Shown here: piece after piece, positions 53,533-64,000 of the stretch | Position numbering within the stretch: the first letter of the stretch is position 1 | Layout: each line of letters starts with the position of its first letter | Assembly: GCF_027244095.1 (NCBI RefSeq) | Contig: NC_069670.1 | Span: forward strand, 18,309,320 to 18,373,319 | Source: Hemicordylus capensis | Lineage: Eukaryota; Chordata; Lepidosauria; Squamata; Cordylidae | Length of the DNA stretch: 64,000 bases | Direction: 5' to 3' | Notes under the pieces: generated by a model | What the model was told of the DNA's origin: nothing | What the model saw: the letters and a program-made list of their open reading frames with translations, nothing else | Database searches by the model: none | Program-made: the position numbers and the translations under genes

Positions 53533-53788
53533 GTGAAGTTGTGCTGTCAAGTTGATTTTGACTCCTAGTGCCCAGGAGATCCCTGGGGTTGTCTTTGGTA
53601 TAATACAGGAGGGGTTTACCATTGCCATGTCCTGTGCAGTATGAGATGATGCCTTTCCGCACCTTCCTGTATTGCTGCTGCCCAACATAGGTGTTCCCCA
53701 TAGTCTGGGAAACATACCAGTGGGGATTTGAACCAGCAACCTCTTGCTCCCTAGACAAGTTACTTCCCTGCTGCACCACTAGGTGGCT
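53533..53788 (-). repeat. tRNA SINE with RTE-type tail, precise target duplication
   Basis: The minus-strand unit is flanked by identical 16-bp copies of atttttcaactgtaaa (53517-53532 and 53789-53804), a clean LINE-type target-site duplication. The tRNA head at the right has B box-reversed ggggatttgaacc. It inserted at the tail of an older copy of the same family (53805-53920). Confidence 0.88.
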
Positions 53789-53804
53789 ATTTTTCAACTG
53801 TAAA

Positions 53805-53920
53805 CTAAAGTTGTGCCATCGAGTCGGTGTCGACTCGTGGTAACCGCAAGGCCATGTGGTTTTCTTTGGTAGGAGGGGTTTACCATGCAGTATGAGATTA
53901 TGCCTTTCAGCATCAAGTCA
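53805..53920 (-). repeat. tRNA SINE with RTE-type tail, partial
   Basis: Tail agttgtgccatcgagtcggt and body ggtttaccatgcagtatgag, with internal losses. Confidence 0.75.
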
Positions 53921-54380
53921 GTGATGGCCTTTTGGCTTTTAACACAACATAGGACAAACTTGTAGACAGCATGAATGAGTACAACACACAGCAGTTAGAG
54001 GAGAGGCTGCTGCCATGTGTGAGGGGGCCACTCGGCCATTATCCTTGGCACAGGAAGAGAGAGACTTGCCGAATGTTCATCTGTAAAAAGTTGGAAGGCA
54101 TGCCTGGGAATCAGACCACGTCTTGGCGGGTTAAAATTAAACTGCTTGGTGCAGCTTCCTTAACAGAGTTCAGTTACCCCTTAACACAACTCATTCATCT
54201 TGTCTTACATGCCAGCTAGTTAAAGGGTAATTTGAGGACAGATTATTCACACCCTTTTTAATGGAAGTTTTGCAAAACGGAGTGGACTGCATACCTTCCG
54301 CTCTTTCTTCTGAGCCTGAGATTTGCATAGCGGGGCAGATTTTCGATGTCTCCTACTCTTGCTCCAGACATGGTTATGTT
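53921..54380. other. No gene recognised
   Basis: Unrecognised. Confidence 0.4.
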
Positions 54381-54381
54381 T

Positions 54382-54531
54382 ATCATCACAACAACCCTGT
54401 GAGGTAGGCAGAGGCTGAGGGATAAGGGAACAGCCCAAAGTCACCCAGTGAGTTCATGGCTGAGCGGAGATTTGAACTCTGGTCTCCCCGGTCCTAGTCC
54501 AACACTCTAACCACTACGCCACACCCACTTT
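54382..54531 (-). repeat. MIR-like CORE-SINE, tail truncated
   Basis: Plus strand: catcacaacaaccctgtgag, gcccaaagtcacccagtg, gatttgaactctggtctcc, ctctaaccactacgcc. Confidence 0.82.
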
Positions 54532-54565
54532 CACTTTCACCCAATAACAAAACACTTGCTGGGGG

Positions 54566-54566
<1 letters not shown>

Positions 54567-54601
<35 letters not shown>
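54567..54601 (+). repeat. (GT)n microsatellite
   Basis: About 17 gt units. Confidence 0.95.
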
Positions 54602-54603
<2 letters not shown>

Positions 54604-54639
54604 TAGCTTAGCTTGAGAGCACTTGCTTTGCACAAAGAG
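54602..54639 (+). repeat. Left part of a tRNA-Sauria SINE split by a hAT-like element
   Basis: gatagcttagcttgagagc and acttgctttgcac are the A box region of the SINE's tRNA module. The element resumes at 55683. Confidence 0.75.
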
Positions 54640-55682
54640 CAGGGGCGTATCTAGGGGTGGGGCAGGCAGGGCACGTGCCCCGGGCGCCACTTGAAGGGGG
54701 GCACCATTTTGTAAAATTAATTTTTTTTAAAAAAAATGGCTGCCAAAAACAAAATGGCCACCTTGCATGCTCAAATGGCCTCTGTGAGGCTCTAGGTCAT
54801 GCCAGGCTTTGCAGAGGCCATTTGAGCAAGCGCAGTGGCCATTTGGTTTTCATTGGCCTTTAAAAAAAAAGATTATTTTTAAAAACGGCCACTGCACATG
54901 CTCAAATGGTCCCTGCGAGGCCAGCGGGGTGAGGGGGGATCTTTGCAACCCCTCCCAGCCTTTAGGAAGCCCCCCAAAGGGCCTACGGGTAAAAATAATA
55001 ATAATAATAATATAATATAAGACACTGTACACATATTCAGATTGGCACTATGTACAGAGAATCAGGGCTTGTGAATACTGAGCTGATGCTTAAGAGCTAG
55101 GATTGTATTCATTTGCTCTTACTTTGCTTCTTGTGATAAGTGAGTTAAATGTGATGTCTTGCTAATATGGCTATTAATGGTGAGTTTGTCTTTGAATCAG
55201 TGTGAAACCCTTACTATTAAGGCCCACTGGGAGTTTCTTGCTCTCTTTCTCTCATTTTAACTGTCTTTCTGAAAGACTAGAATATATTCCAAGAAGTGAC
55301 ACAGTTTCCTTTAATTATTTACAGAGTATCTGGGAAAAGTCAAATTCTCCATTGATTTTTAAAACTTATGTAATGGTGATGCTACAATGCATAGTAGAGA
55401 ATTAGACAGGCACTTCTGTTTAGTTTTCCAAGTACACCTCCACATAGTATTTGGGTATTTCATGAGCCCCAGCATACTGAAATTTGTAGTTTTCCAGCAT
55501 TCTTTGGTCTGGCTAAGTCCACTGCTAAATAGTTTTTGAAATATTAAAAATTAACGAGCTTGACTTGTATTTTTCAGCTGATATTATGGTAAAGTTATCT
55601 GAAAGATGGGTGTCAGATGCTTGGACAGGGGGCACAATTTCAGTGTTTGCCCTAGGCGCTATTTTCCCTAGATACGCCTCTG
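54640..55682. mobile_element. hAT-like non-autonomous element, 1043 bp, nested in a SINE
   Basis: Starts caggggcgtatctaggggt and ends ccctagatacgcctctg, inverted repeats. Flanks acaaagag (54632-54639) and atgaagag (55683-55690) match 6 of 8. It shares its first 60 bases (gtgccccgggcgccacttga) with 50299 and 63407. The interior has no transposase frame. Confidence 0.85.
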
Positions 55683-55823
55683 ATGAAGAGGATCTGGCTT
55701 CAGTCCCTGGAAGCATCTGCGGGTAGAGCTGGGAAAGACCCTTCTGTCTCTGAAAATCTGGGCCTGCTGAGCTAGATGGATCTATGGTCTGACTCGGTAC
55801 AAGGCGGCTTCATATGTTCAGGC
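55683..55823 (+). repeat. Right part of the split tRNA-Sauria SINE
   Basis: Resumes with gaggatctggcttcagtccc, body ctgagctagatggatc, tail ggcggcttcatatgttc. Confidence 0.82.
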
Positions 55824-56558
55824 TTTCTGCACTGCCTCTCTGTTTCCTGCCGCCGCCAGAAATCCTCTCCGTCCCGTGTCTTCAGGTGAGAGAACTGATC
55901 TGCTCTTCCACAAAGCGGTCTTTGTCCTGCCTTGGGATTATGGAGCCTGCCAGTATACCTTCCTCCGGCTCTTGGCTTCCTTCTCCTCCGTGTATCAAAA
56001 CCCACATCTGGGCTTTTAAGAACATTTTGCCTGACGGATGGAGTGCACAGTTGTGGCTCAAGAGACCTCTGTGTGCCTGGGACAAGATGCCGAACGCTGG
56101 CCCCTTGCATGCGCCCTCCGCCCCCTCTTTCCTCCCCCTTTTTTAATAAAGCAAGGGGCAGGAGGCTCCAATGACCAGCTGACTAAGGCAACAGCCTCCC
56201 CGTGCCTCATGGAAGGGCCGCCCCTGATAGTGCAGTTCTTTCTAAGTTTGCCTCGGCTCTTATGCAGACGCCCTGGTTCCAGGGTTCTCGGCAACTGAGA
56301 TTGTTGTCTCATCATCCCCAGTTGCAATGGCCTCTGGCAGGGGATGATGGGCATGGTAGTCAATGACACCTGGGAATCTCCGTTACAAGGAACACTGCCA
56401 GGTTCTGACAGCAAGGTGAGGAAATAGCAGAGAAGGAACACTTTGGACCGGTAGTGAAAAAAGGATCCCAGGGACCCTGTTTAGGTTATCTTTGCCATTA
56501 ATGCTTGCCTGAAGTGCGTATATCTGGCAAATGCAAGGATAACCCCCAGGTCAGTTAC
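55824..56558. other. No gene recognised; hAT-like scraps
   Basis: 56100-56228 (tgcgccctccgccccctc to aagggccgcccctg) resembles the end of the hAT-like type at 62235-62440. 56300-56400 contains a cccagttgcaatgg / gatgatgggcatggtagtc palindromic MITE scrap. Confidence 0.4.
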
Positions 56559-56777
56559 AGTAAAATTGTGCCGTCGGGTCGCCCACAGAGCCCTGTGGTA
56601 GAATACAGGAGAGAATGACCATTGCCTCCTCCCGCACAGTATGAGATGATGCCTTTCAGCACCTTCCTAGATCGCTGCTGCCTGATATAGTTTGGAAAAC
56701 ACACCAGCGGGGATTCGAACCGGCCACCTCTGGCTTGCTAGTTGAGCCATTTCCCCACAGAGCCATGAGGTGGCTTT
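56559..56777 (-). repeat. tRNA SINE with RTE-type tail
   Basis: Tail ttgtgccgtcgggtcg (with a loss), aatacaggagagaatgacca, ctgctgcctgatatag, and head ggggattcgaaccggcc, gcttgctagttgagcc. Confidence 0.8.
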
Positions 56778-57069
56778 CCCCAGGGAAATATTAACTGGCC
56801 ACACAGTCTGTTATCAGCCAATCAAAAGAGACTGCAGGCGCTGCCGTGGGTAGGGCATGGCAAGTGGAGCACTGTGCATGGATCCATGCGCACTAGTGCA
56901 TGGATGCCTTAGCGTTCATGTGCGCTAGTGACAAGATATATTCACCTCCCCCACTTAGAGAATCAGGTTCTTCGATGCGCAGAGGAAGGAACTGGAACTT
57001 GGAGAATGATCATGGCCCAGCCTGTTGCAGCTTTTGCTCATCGCGGTAACTCTGAGTTAAACGTTAGGG

Positions 57070-57367
57070 ACGTAGGAAGCTGCCATATACTGAGTCAGAC
57101 CCTTGGCCCATCCAGCTCAGCATTGTCTGCTCTGACTGGCAGCGGTTTCTCCGAGGTTGCAGGCAGGAGTCTTTCTCAGCCCTATCTCGGAGATGCTGCC
57201 AGGGAGGGAACTGGGAAACTTCTTCATGCTCTTCCCAGAGCAGTCCCATCCCCTAAGGGGAATATTTTACAGTGCTCACATATGTAATCTTCCATCCAAA
57301 TGCAAACCAGGGCAGAACCTTCTTAGCTTAGGGGACAAGTCATGCTTGCTACCACCAGACCAGCTCT
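57070..57367 (-). repeat. 5S-Sauria SINE
   Basis: Complete from gacgtaggaagctgcc to ccaccagaccagctct. Confidence 0.9.
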
Positions 57368-58795
57368 AGCTGAAGATCAGCACTAACCCCAGCCTTGGGT
57401 CTTGACACCATAACCTGAGAGGGCCTTGGAGTGGGAATCTCCCAAGGTCATTCCCTCAGGGCCTGAGCAACGTGGGACAGCACCCCCAAAATCCATGCTC
57501 TCTACAGAGCCGGCCTCTTCCACACCATCTCCTCCCACCCCCAATATCTGCATGCCAGCACTGACAGCAAAATTGGCAGGAGCAAGGAGAGTGTTGGGGG
57601 AAAGCCAGACTCCAGAAAGCTGCCTCTTTCAGGCTTCAGGCAGGGAGGCAGAGTCCCAGAGGGGCAATCTGGGCCTCTCCAAGGTCCTAAAGACTGACCT
57701 CCAGGCAACTAGGACAGGACAAAAATGACTCATGAGAAAACAATTTCAACAAGACCTTCCCCAAAGACAAAAATAGGGATGGCGTTTTACCGGGGACAGG
57801 GGCTGCCCCTTGGAGCATGTGAGCTTCCTGCATAGCTACCCCCCCCCCCACAAAAGTTGGTGGAATAAAAAGGAATGCCTACAAAATGGAGCTGAACCAA
57901 TTCAGATTTTGCAGTCGCTCCATTAGGCGATTGGCTCTCAGCCTCAGACGGCTCCAAACGGATCTGAAAGCCTGCATCCCAAATGTGTGGGGGCTGTGTT
58001 GCTCAGTGGTGAGGGAAAGGCACTCTTTGTGTGCTCAAAGGCACTCTTCTCTCTTACAACCTTTACTGTCCCAAGGCTGAATTTGTGCATTTGAAAAAAA
58101 TATTGGGTTTCAGAGCTGAGGCCTAGGGAAGCTCAGCCTCACATGAAACCTCAACCCACAATCCACCATCTGTGGGGTCAATACCTGCTTTGTCCTGCCT
58201 GGTTGTTGCAGACTGTAAGCTCTCTGGAGGCAGAGACTGTGGCACTTCAGTGTCCTGTACTAAGCTAGGCTCAGTTTCCCATTTGCACCATGTAAATGTG
58301 ACAGAGAAGGTGGTCCGTGGCTTCACTTTGCAAGATTCATACCCCAGCCTGGCCTCGCAGGAAAATGGGTGCCAAGCTAGATAGATAATTGCACATTTTT
58401 TTTGGTGACTCTAAAAAACCCCACACACAACCCTCTTCTCTTCTTTAAAAACATTTGCTTGGAGACCATCCCAGGAACGAAGTTACATGGAATAGGATCT
58501 ACGGCTTATTCCCTGCCAAGGCAGATGGTCAACTCAGATTTCGGACAAGCGATGGCAGAGGGGCCAGATCCGCTGTCAGAGCCTTGGCGTGGCCCCCAAC
58601 AAGAGCTGGCTGAAAGTCAAAGCTTCTTGGCAGACGCCCTGGCAGAGAAGGCTGGGAGATGCGACGCAGTGGTCGCTGGGTCCAGTGTAGTGTTGTTCCA
58701 ACTTGCTGCGTTGTATGTCCGAGGAGTAGCCATGGCACAAGAACACGTGCCGATTCTGACTCTTTTTGGAATCTTAGCCACATGGTTCTGAACCA
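57368..58795. other. No gene recognised
   Basis: About 1.4 kb without an identified repeat or gene. C run at 57841-57850. Open frames lack recognised content. Confidence 0.4.
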
Positions 58796-58998
58796 TAGGA
58801 ACATAGGGACATTGGAAGCTGCCATATACTGAGTCAGACCATTGGTCCATCAGTATTGTCCACACAGACTGGCAGCAGCTTCTCCAAGGTTGCAGGCAAG
58901 AGTCTCCCTCGGCCCAGTGTTGCCAGGGATGGACTCTGAGATGTTCTTCACGCAACCATGCAGATGCTCTTCCCAAAGCGTCCCTATCCCCTAAGGGA
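58796..58998 (-). repeat. Sauria SINE with linker, 5S head missing
   Basis: Tail ggaacatagggacattggaagc, body, linker cccctaagggaacata. Confidence 0.85.
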
Positions 58999-59072
58999 AC
59001 ATATTATATCCAACTATTTTATAATATAGTTGAATATATAGTTGAATATATAGGGAATATGTTATATCCAAC
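58999..59072. repeat. AT-rich inverted/tandem repeat
   Basis: ttatatccaacta and tagttgaatata arms, with tatagttgaatata repeated twice. It can form a hairpin. Confidence 0.7.
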
Positions 59073-59079
59073 GCTAACC

Positions 59080-59388
59080 CTGTGAGGTGGTCTCAGGTGG
59101 GCCTTCTCAGAGTTCCGGGCACAGGGGAGATACGTGGGGCCCGGGCTCGTGGGAGGGCCTCCTCTGTTGCGGCCCCCTCCTTATGGAACACTTTGCCTCC
59201 TGAGATTCGTAATGCCACCTGTCCTTTAAGAAGTTCCTGAAAATCTATCTATTTGCCAGACTTTTAGTTTCTAACGTGTTTGTGTGTGTGTGTGTGTGTG
59301 TTTGTGCAGGTTCTTTTTCTTTTTCACTCCGCCCCCCCAAACTTCCCCCTTGTCTTTGTTCTTGTTTTAATATATGTAAACTACCACA
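59080..59388 (+). repeat. L2-type LINE, RT ORF 3' end
   Basis: Encodes ASSVAAPSLWNTLPPEIRN then a worn FLKIYL-like end, with a (GT)n at 59279-59302 and a T-rich 3'UTR. Confidence 0.7.
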
Positions 59389-59391
59389 TAA

Positions 59392-59672
59392 GAACAGCCC
59401 TGCTGGATCAGGCCCAAGGAGGCCCATCTAGTCCAGCATCCTGTTTCGCACAGTGGCCCGCCAGATGCCACTGGAAGCCCACAGGCAGGAGTTGAAAGGG
59501 GCATGCCCTCTCTCCTGCTGTGACTCCCCTGCAACTGGGACTCAGAGGCACCCTGCCTTTGAGGCTGGTGGTGGCCTATAGCCCTCCGACTAGTAGCCAT
59601 TGAAAGACCTCTCCTCCATGAAGTTATCCAAACCCCTCTTAAAGCCATATCCAAGCCCCTCTTAAATCCTCG
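59392..59672 (-). repeat. CR1/L2-type LINE 3' region
   Basis: Plus strand: agaacagccctgctggatca, ggcccatctagtccagcatc, gtggcccgccagatgccac, gaggcaccctgcctttgagg. It is the inverse of 48690-49065. Confidence 0.7.
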
Positions 59673-59724
59673 AGTCTAAAGAAGTCAGGCGGTCCATAAG
59701 TTTGGTAAATAAATAATTATTAAC

Positions 59725-60030
59725 TGTGCTCACACATGTTTTCTCCCATTCAAGTGCAATCCAGGGTGTACCCTGCTTAGCAAAGGGGATGAGCCATGCT
59801 TGCTACCACAAGACCACCTCTCCACCAGCTCCCCAAGACCGGCTCTCCACCATGTTAGCCCTTGAAGCCATCGCCGGCTTTAAACTTTCACCTCTCTGGG
59901 TCAGGGCTGAGAGAGACCATTCTCTGCCTGAAATCCCGGAGAGAGGCGCTGCCAGCCAGAGCAGGCAGTACTGAGCTGGATTGTCCAAGGGTCTGACTCA
60001 GTAGAAGGCACCTCCGCATGTCCCGAACTA
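59725..60030. repeat. 5S head fragment (minus) and Sauria body (plus)
   Basis: 59725-59823: minus 5S head (tcccattcaagtgcaatcc, caagaccacctctcc). 59888-60022: plus Sauria body and tail (gaaatcccggagagaggcgc, gtctgactcagtagaagg). Confidence 0.75.
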
Positions 60031-61420
60031 AACTTTATTGTCGCGCAGTAAAGCTCCAGCATCATGCTAGATAGGAATCCTGCAAAGGTGGATTCAAAAG
60101 CACATAGAACGGGAGGGATAACAAAAGCAGAATTATGGAAGAGCTTTCTGCACGGAGTCTGCAGGGAAGTATAACCCTTCAGTCAACGATCTGTTGAGCT
60201 ATTCCAACTCAATTTGTAAACACCAGCAGCCTTCCTCTCTTCTTTAACTTCCCTCCCTTTGGCCTTCTCCCGGTTCCTCTGGGCCACATTTGGGGTGAGA
60301 TGGAGAATTCCGATGCAAAACCATCTCCACAGAGGCAGCGTTACCTAAGATGGCATTGACAGGGAGGAAATGTCGGCCAGTTCCTAAGGAGGCCATGGCC
60401 GCTTCTCAAGGGAACTTTGTCTGGGGCTTTGGTTTTGTGGCTGGACGGTGTCCTGAAGCTTCCTCGGGATACTTCCAACGGCTCAATGCTCTTAGCATCT
60501 TGGAAACCAGGACTGGTAGTCTGAGGGGAAACCTTGGAAGAAAAATAGCCTCTGTTCTTTGAAGAAAGCTTTCTTGAGGGGACGTCCGGCCATTCTGATG
60601 AGTCAGTGGGAGGCCTCAGAAAACCCCAACTTGGCGGCCAATTTGGACAAAGAAGACTTAAAAACAAATATCTCCCAGGCTCCAAATACCATCACCCTTG
60701 GTGGCAACCATGCAACGGCACCCCTTCATCCCAGCTGAAGAGAAATTTGTCCTTGCCCAAACTGACACGACCCCTGAAATTCTTGGCGACACGCATCCAG
60801 CCAAGAGGAAACCTTCTGTGCCAATCCAGGCTCTAAGATGGGCAAGGAACATTGTGCCCTCTTTGCAAGGAACAGAAAGACGGGCAGACACACCGCTCAT
60901 CAGGAGAAGTGGCATGAAGTTTGGGGGTGAGTGGACCGAAAGAAATCCCCTGACCTCACATTCTTCCCCCCCTTCGGCTGCTTTTCACCAGGAAGAAAGG
61001 GCCGCACAGGGGCCGGGCATCTCGGCGGAGACCATGTGAGCGTTCTGCCTCAATGAGACGTTTCCAAACATTGACATGTCAGAATCAAAAGGGCCTTTCT
61101 TGTTTCCGATGGGGTTTGTTTTCTCTTTGCAGGGAACAAGGTTAAAGGGAACGGGGAGGGTGAAGAAGGGGCAGTGATTCAGTCGGAAACACACAGGGGT
61201 TTGTCTCCCGGCCTCAGTTTATTCTCCCGTTTATTTGTTTAGCTCCATGCGCAGAAGGAGAGGAGATGCAATTAACAGGATGCTCGTCAAGAGGGCGAGC
61301 GCTGCGGGGGTGAGGTGGTGGAGCCTGGTTCGTGATTTCACTCCTGACTCCTTTTGGCACGGCGACAGCAGTGCTTGCTCCTCTCCCCACCCCCCACCTT
61401 CTCAGAACATTTCGGAACAA
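60031..61420. other. No gene recognised
   Basis: About 1.4 kb of apparently single-copy sequence with overlapping open frames on both strands, none with a recognised domain. If the KCNJ10 synteny holds, this is intronic. Confidence 0.4.
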
Positions 61421-61724
61421 GGAAGAGCTGGTCTTGTGGCAGCAAGCATGACCTGTCCCCTTAGCTAAGCAGGGTCCGCCCTGGTTGCATACGAATGGGA
61501 GACTAGAAGTGTGAGCACTGTAAGATCTTCCCCTCAGGGCATGGAGCTGCTCTGGGAAGAGCATCTAGGTTTCAGGTTCCCTCCCCGGCAGCATCTCCAT
61601 GATAGGGCGGAGAGAGATTTGTGCCTGCAACCTCAGAGAAGCCGCTGCCAGTCTGTGAAGAGAATACTGAGCTAGAGGGACCAAGGGTCTGACTCACTAT
61701 GTGGCAGATTCCTATGTTCCTATG
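61421..61724 (+). repeat. 5S-Sauria SINE
   Basis: Complete from ggaagagctggtcttgtggc to gcagattcctatgttccta. Confidence 0.92.
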
Positions 61725-61766
61725 AAGGAAGATTGTCTAGGGTGCATCTGTCAGTGACAGGGAACA

Positions 61767-61925
61767 GGGATGCAGCTCAGTAGTAGAAGGTCTGCTTTGC
61801 ATGCAGAAGGTCCCGGGTTTGATCCCTGGGCTGGCAGCATCTCCAGGTAGACCCGGGAGAGCCGCTGCCAGTCAGTGTGGACAACACTGAACTACATGGA
61901 CCAATGATCTGACTCGGCAGGCAGT
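61767..61925 (+). repeat. tRNA-Sauria SINE, part of body lost
   Basis: Clear A box gatgcagctcagtagtagaag and B box cgggtttgatccctgg. The body is shortened and the tail ends at gcaggcag. Confidence 0.85.
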
Positions 61926-61936
61926 TTTGTTGGGAA

Positions 61937-62080
61937 GGAGAGCTGGTCTTGAGGCTGCAAGCATGAATTGTCCCCTTTGCTAATCTGGGTCCGCCCTGGT
62001 TTGCATTTGGAAGCAAGGCTACATGTGAGCACTGAGACATTCCTCTTAGGAGATGGGGCTGTTCTGGGAAGCACATCTAG
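61937..62080 (+). repeat. 5S-Sauria SINE head and linker
   Basis: gagagctggtcttgaggctg, gctaatctgggtccgcc, linker, ending at gttctgggaagcacatct. Confidence 0.82.
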
Positions 62081-62082
62081 GG

Positions 62083-62235
62083 GTGTGCCCAAATGGTTCG
62101 ATAGTGAACCGATATGATGCAAAACGGGCCAGTTTGACTGCGAACCGGACCGGCCTTCAGGAAAGGCAGACTGGCCTGAGATTGAACTGAATCCAGCCCA
62201 GTTTGGGGCAGACCGGTTCGCTATTGAGATCTCTA
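62083..62235. mobile_element. MITE-like element, partial
   Basis: Starts ggggtgtgcccaaatggttcg. Interior repeats of ggttcg and cgaacc resemble the element at 41055-41162. The far end is not clear. Confidence 0.4.
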
Positions 62236-62440
62236 GGGTGCCTGAGGCAAGGTGCTAAATGCTGTTCTCTCTTGCGGGCACCTTCTTTGCCTTCTTTTGC
62301 TTTTCTTCCTCAAGTGGCCGGGGGGGGGGGTGGCGGGCAAGAGGGCATTTTGCCGCCTCAATGGTGCCCCAATCATCTGTTGCCTGAAGTGACCGCTTCA
62401 CCTTGCCCCATGGCGGGGCCGCCCTTGTCACTGCCAGCAT
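62236..62440. mobile_element. hAT-like fragment
   Basis: ctagggtgcctgaggcaagg ... ttgccgcctcaatggtgccc ... atggcggggccgcccttg. Similar text occurs at 3985, 44550 and 56100, ending in a ggccgcccctg-type terminus. Boundaries are uncertain. Confidence 0.4.
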
Positions 62441-63398
62441 GATCCTGGCTGCAGATGTGGCGGGGTGGGGGGCACATCATGTCAGCTTCCAAAGTGCCCA
62501 GCTCAGCATCACTGTATCTCTGTGAAGAACTTGAATGTGAGGGGTATTGTTACAAGAAAGCTGAGTCTGAAAAACGGAAAGGGAAAGGCCTACCCAAGAA
62601 GCCATGAGACTGGCTCTTTAGAAGTCCTGCTCCGGGGAGGATGGATTAGACCCAGAGCGAAATGTCATGGTGTGTTAGAACTGGGGTCCGTCAGGCCGAT
62701 CCTCCTGCTTTTGACATGAGGACGCATCAGCTATTTTGGAAGAAGGGGAGCTGGGAGGGACAGAGAATTATTTACTCCCCCAACATAAGAATTGCTTTGG
62801 CAGGTCAGAGTAGCAGTTCATCTGCCTCAGCATCCTGGCAGGTCAGACAAAAGCCTCAGGGTGGTTCAGAAGGGCATACTGCAAGCCACCCCTTTGGCTA
62901 ACCCCCAAGCACCTGGTATCCAAAGGCATACAAAAAATTGAAGCTGCACTGAGGCTTAACCTCTAGAGGCTCTCTGGGGTGGGAGCTGAGCCCGGAAGAA
63001 GGATAAAGGTAGCAACAAAATCCGAATGAGGCATCCCCGATAGGCAGAAATGGGGATGACACAGCTATCTAGAGCCGTACATATCAAGTGGTATAAAAAT
63101 ATGATAAATACACTAAATAAATATCTTCAGGGCCAGGGACCAGAAGATGTAAGAAGAGTCCGTCAAGTTCAGCAGGGGCGTTACCCAATTCTTAAGAGAT
63201 CTGGGCCCCAGGCCAACAGCCTATTGATAATTAAATGCAATTAGACCCTCCTCCAAGGATACTTATGTATGTTTCTAGGAAGGTGAAGCAGCAGACAGCT
63301 AGGTGAGGCTAGGAGCTCTCTCCCAGCCTCTGTGCAGCTGCCTCCATGGTTGCACATCCTTTCTGGAAGAGGTCACGGAGGAGGGAGGTGGCAGATGA
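62441..63398. other. No gene; LINE-like fragment
   Basis: 62775-62945 (caacataagaattgctttgg, gcatcctggcaggtcagac) looks like a worn CR1/L2-type tail on the minus strand. The rest is unrecognised. Confidence 0.35.
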
Positions 63399-63406
63399 GA
63401 TTCAGG

Positions 63407-63796
63407 CAGAGGCGTAACTATAGGGGGGGCAGGGGGGGCACGTGCCCCGGGCGCGATCTTTTCTGGTCACGTGGGGGGCGCCACCATGACAAAAATTTTT
63501 TTTTAATTTTTTAAAATTTTTTGTTAATACAAATGTTTCCTGCTCAGTGCAGCAGCGCTGCAGCAGTCAAGGGAGAGTGTCGGCGCCCCCTCCCCCACGA
63601 GCGGTCCCTTCCACGCCGCCCGCGCCCCCCCCCCCCATTGCTTTGTTGGCACCTGGCAGCCAGTCAGTGGCCTGGCTTGGCGGCAGCGGCGGGCGCTTGT
63701 GAGGAAAAACCTAAGTATAATGTAGTATGTTGGGGGGGTGGGGGGGCGCCATTTCAGTGCTTGCCCCGGGCGCCGTTTTCCCTAGTTACGCCTCTG
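63407..63796. mobile_element. hAT-like MITE with perfect target duplication
   Basis: 390 bp from cagaggcgtaactatagg to ccctagttacgcctctg. Both flanks read gattcagg (63399-63406 and 63797-63804), an exact 8-bp target duplication diagnostic for hAT. The interior is G/C-run rich with cgtgccccgggcgc at both ends and has no transposase frame. Confidence 0.93.
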
Positions 63797-63804
63797 GATT
63801 CAGG

Positions 63805-64000
63805 GCCTGGAGCCATCCACTGGGGCTCCGGACCCCATGGGCCACCCCTAATAATGCCCCCTGGAGTACATAGAGTTGCCGTGTCCCCCGGAATTTAGGG
63901 TAGCCCCCGGATTTTGGCTCCTCTACCCAGCTGCTGAATTCCACCCGGATTTACCCGGATTTCAAATGCGCTGCCCAGATTGCCCGGATTTTACTCCGGA
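63805..64000. other. Terminal stretch with repeated cccggattt phrase
   Basis: The phrase cccggattt or a close variant occurs several times in the last 130 bases (cccccggattttgg, acccggatttacccggattt, gcccggattttac). It is probably the edge of a repeat cut by the window. Confidence 0.4.

Noticed and set aside
60341-61039. Overlapping 110-residue frames on both strands
   Set aside because: No recognised domains, no splice signals that fit, and frames of similar length on opposite strands. Most likely chance.
61767-61830. Possible tRNA gene with good A and B boxes
   Set aside because: It is the head of a tRNA-Sauria SINE. No acceptor stem pairs, and the SINE body follows directly.
1-64000. LTR or retrovirus-like elements, CRISPR arrays, prokaryotic operons
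   Set aside because: No paired long terminal repeats, no gag/pol/env-like text and no spaced direct-repeat arrays were seen. The window is vertebrate nuclear DNA.

Overview
This is vertebrate nuclear DNA, almost certainly from a squamate reptile and more likely a lizard than a snake. Genes are split by GT-AG introns and intergenic space is crowded with SINEs. The dominant SINE has the squamate Sauria body, often preceded by a 5S-rRNA-like head. No species can be named from the sequence.

Two host genes are certain, both in the synteny block that in human 1q23 carries KCNJ10, KCNJ9 and IGSF8. (1) IGSF8, plus strand: the window opens in an intron, followed by the membrane-proximal Ig exon (200-604), the transmembrane/tail exon with the stop (2300-2415), and a probable 3'UTR exon from 3139. 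(2) KCNJ9 (Kir3.3/GIRK3), minus strand: coding exons 17208-18141 and 12664-12959, giving a 409-residue channel. The two genes converge, as in human. By that synteny KCNJ10 should follow on the plus strand. Its coding exon is not in the window, but a TATA-like box, an untranslated-looking exon and a strong splice donor at 37165-37432 make a candidate KCNJ10 first exon. A CpG-rich block at 25.2-25.8 kb with a palindromic RFX X-box and a TATA-like box is a candidate KCNJ9 promoter. Both are inferences.

Layout: 1-3.9 kb IGSF8 3' half; 3.9-12.3 kb intergenic with LINE/SINE debris; 12.3-18.15 kb KCNJ9; 18.2-25 kb SINE-rich upstream region; 25.1-25.9 kb CpG-rich block; 26-37 kb repeats and some single-copy stretches; 37.1-37.45 kb candidate KCNJ10 exon; 37.5-64 kb (possible KCNJ10 first intron) with dense SINEs, LINE 3' ends, three members of a hAT-like family with 8-bp target duplications, and simple repeats.

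Repeat classes seen directly: tRNA-Sauria and 5S-Sauria SINEs (more than 40 pieces), a tRNA SINE with an RTE-like tail, a MIR-like CORE-SINE, truncated L2/CR1-type LINE 3' ends, hAT and Tigger-like non-autonomous DNA transposons, microsatellites, and a 440-bp purine-only tract. I saw no retroviral or LTR element, no CRISPR array and no free-standing RNA gene. Element boundaries without a stated target duplication are approximate.
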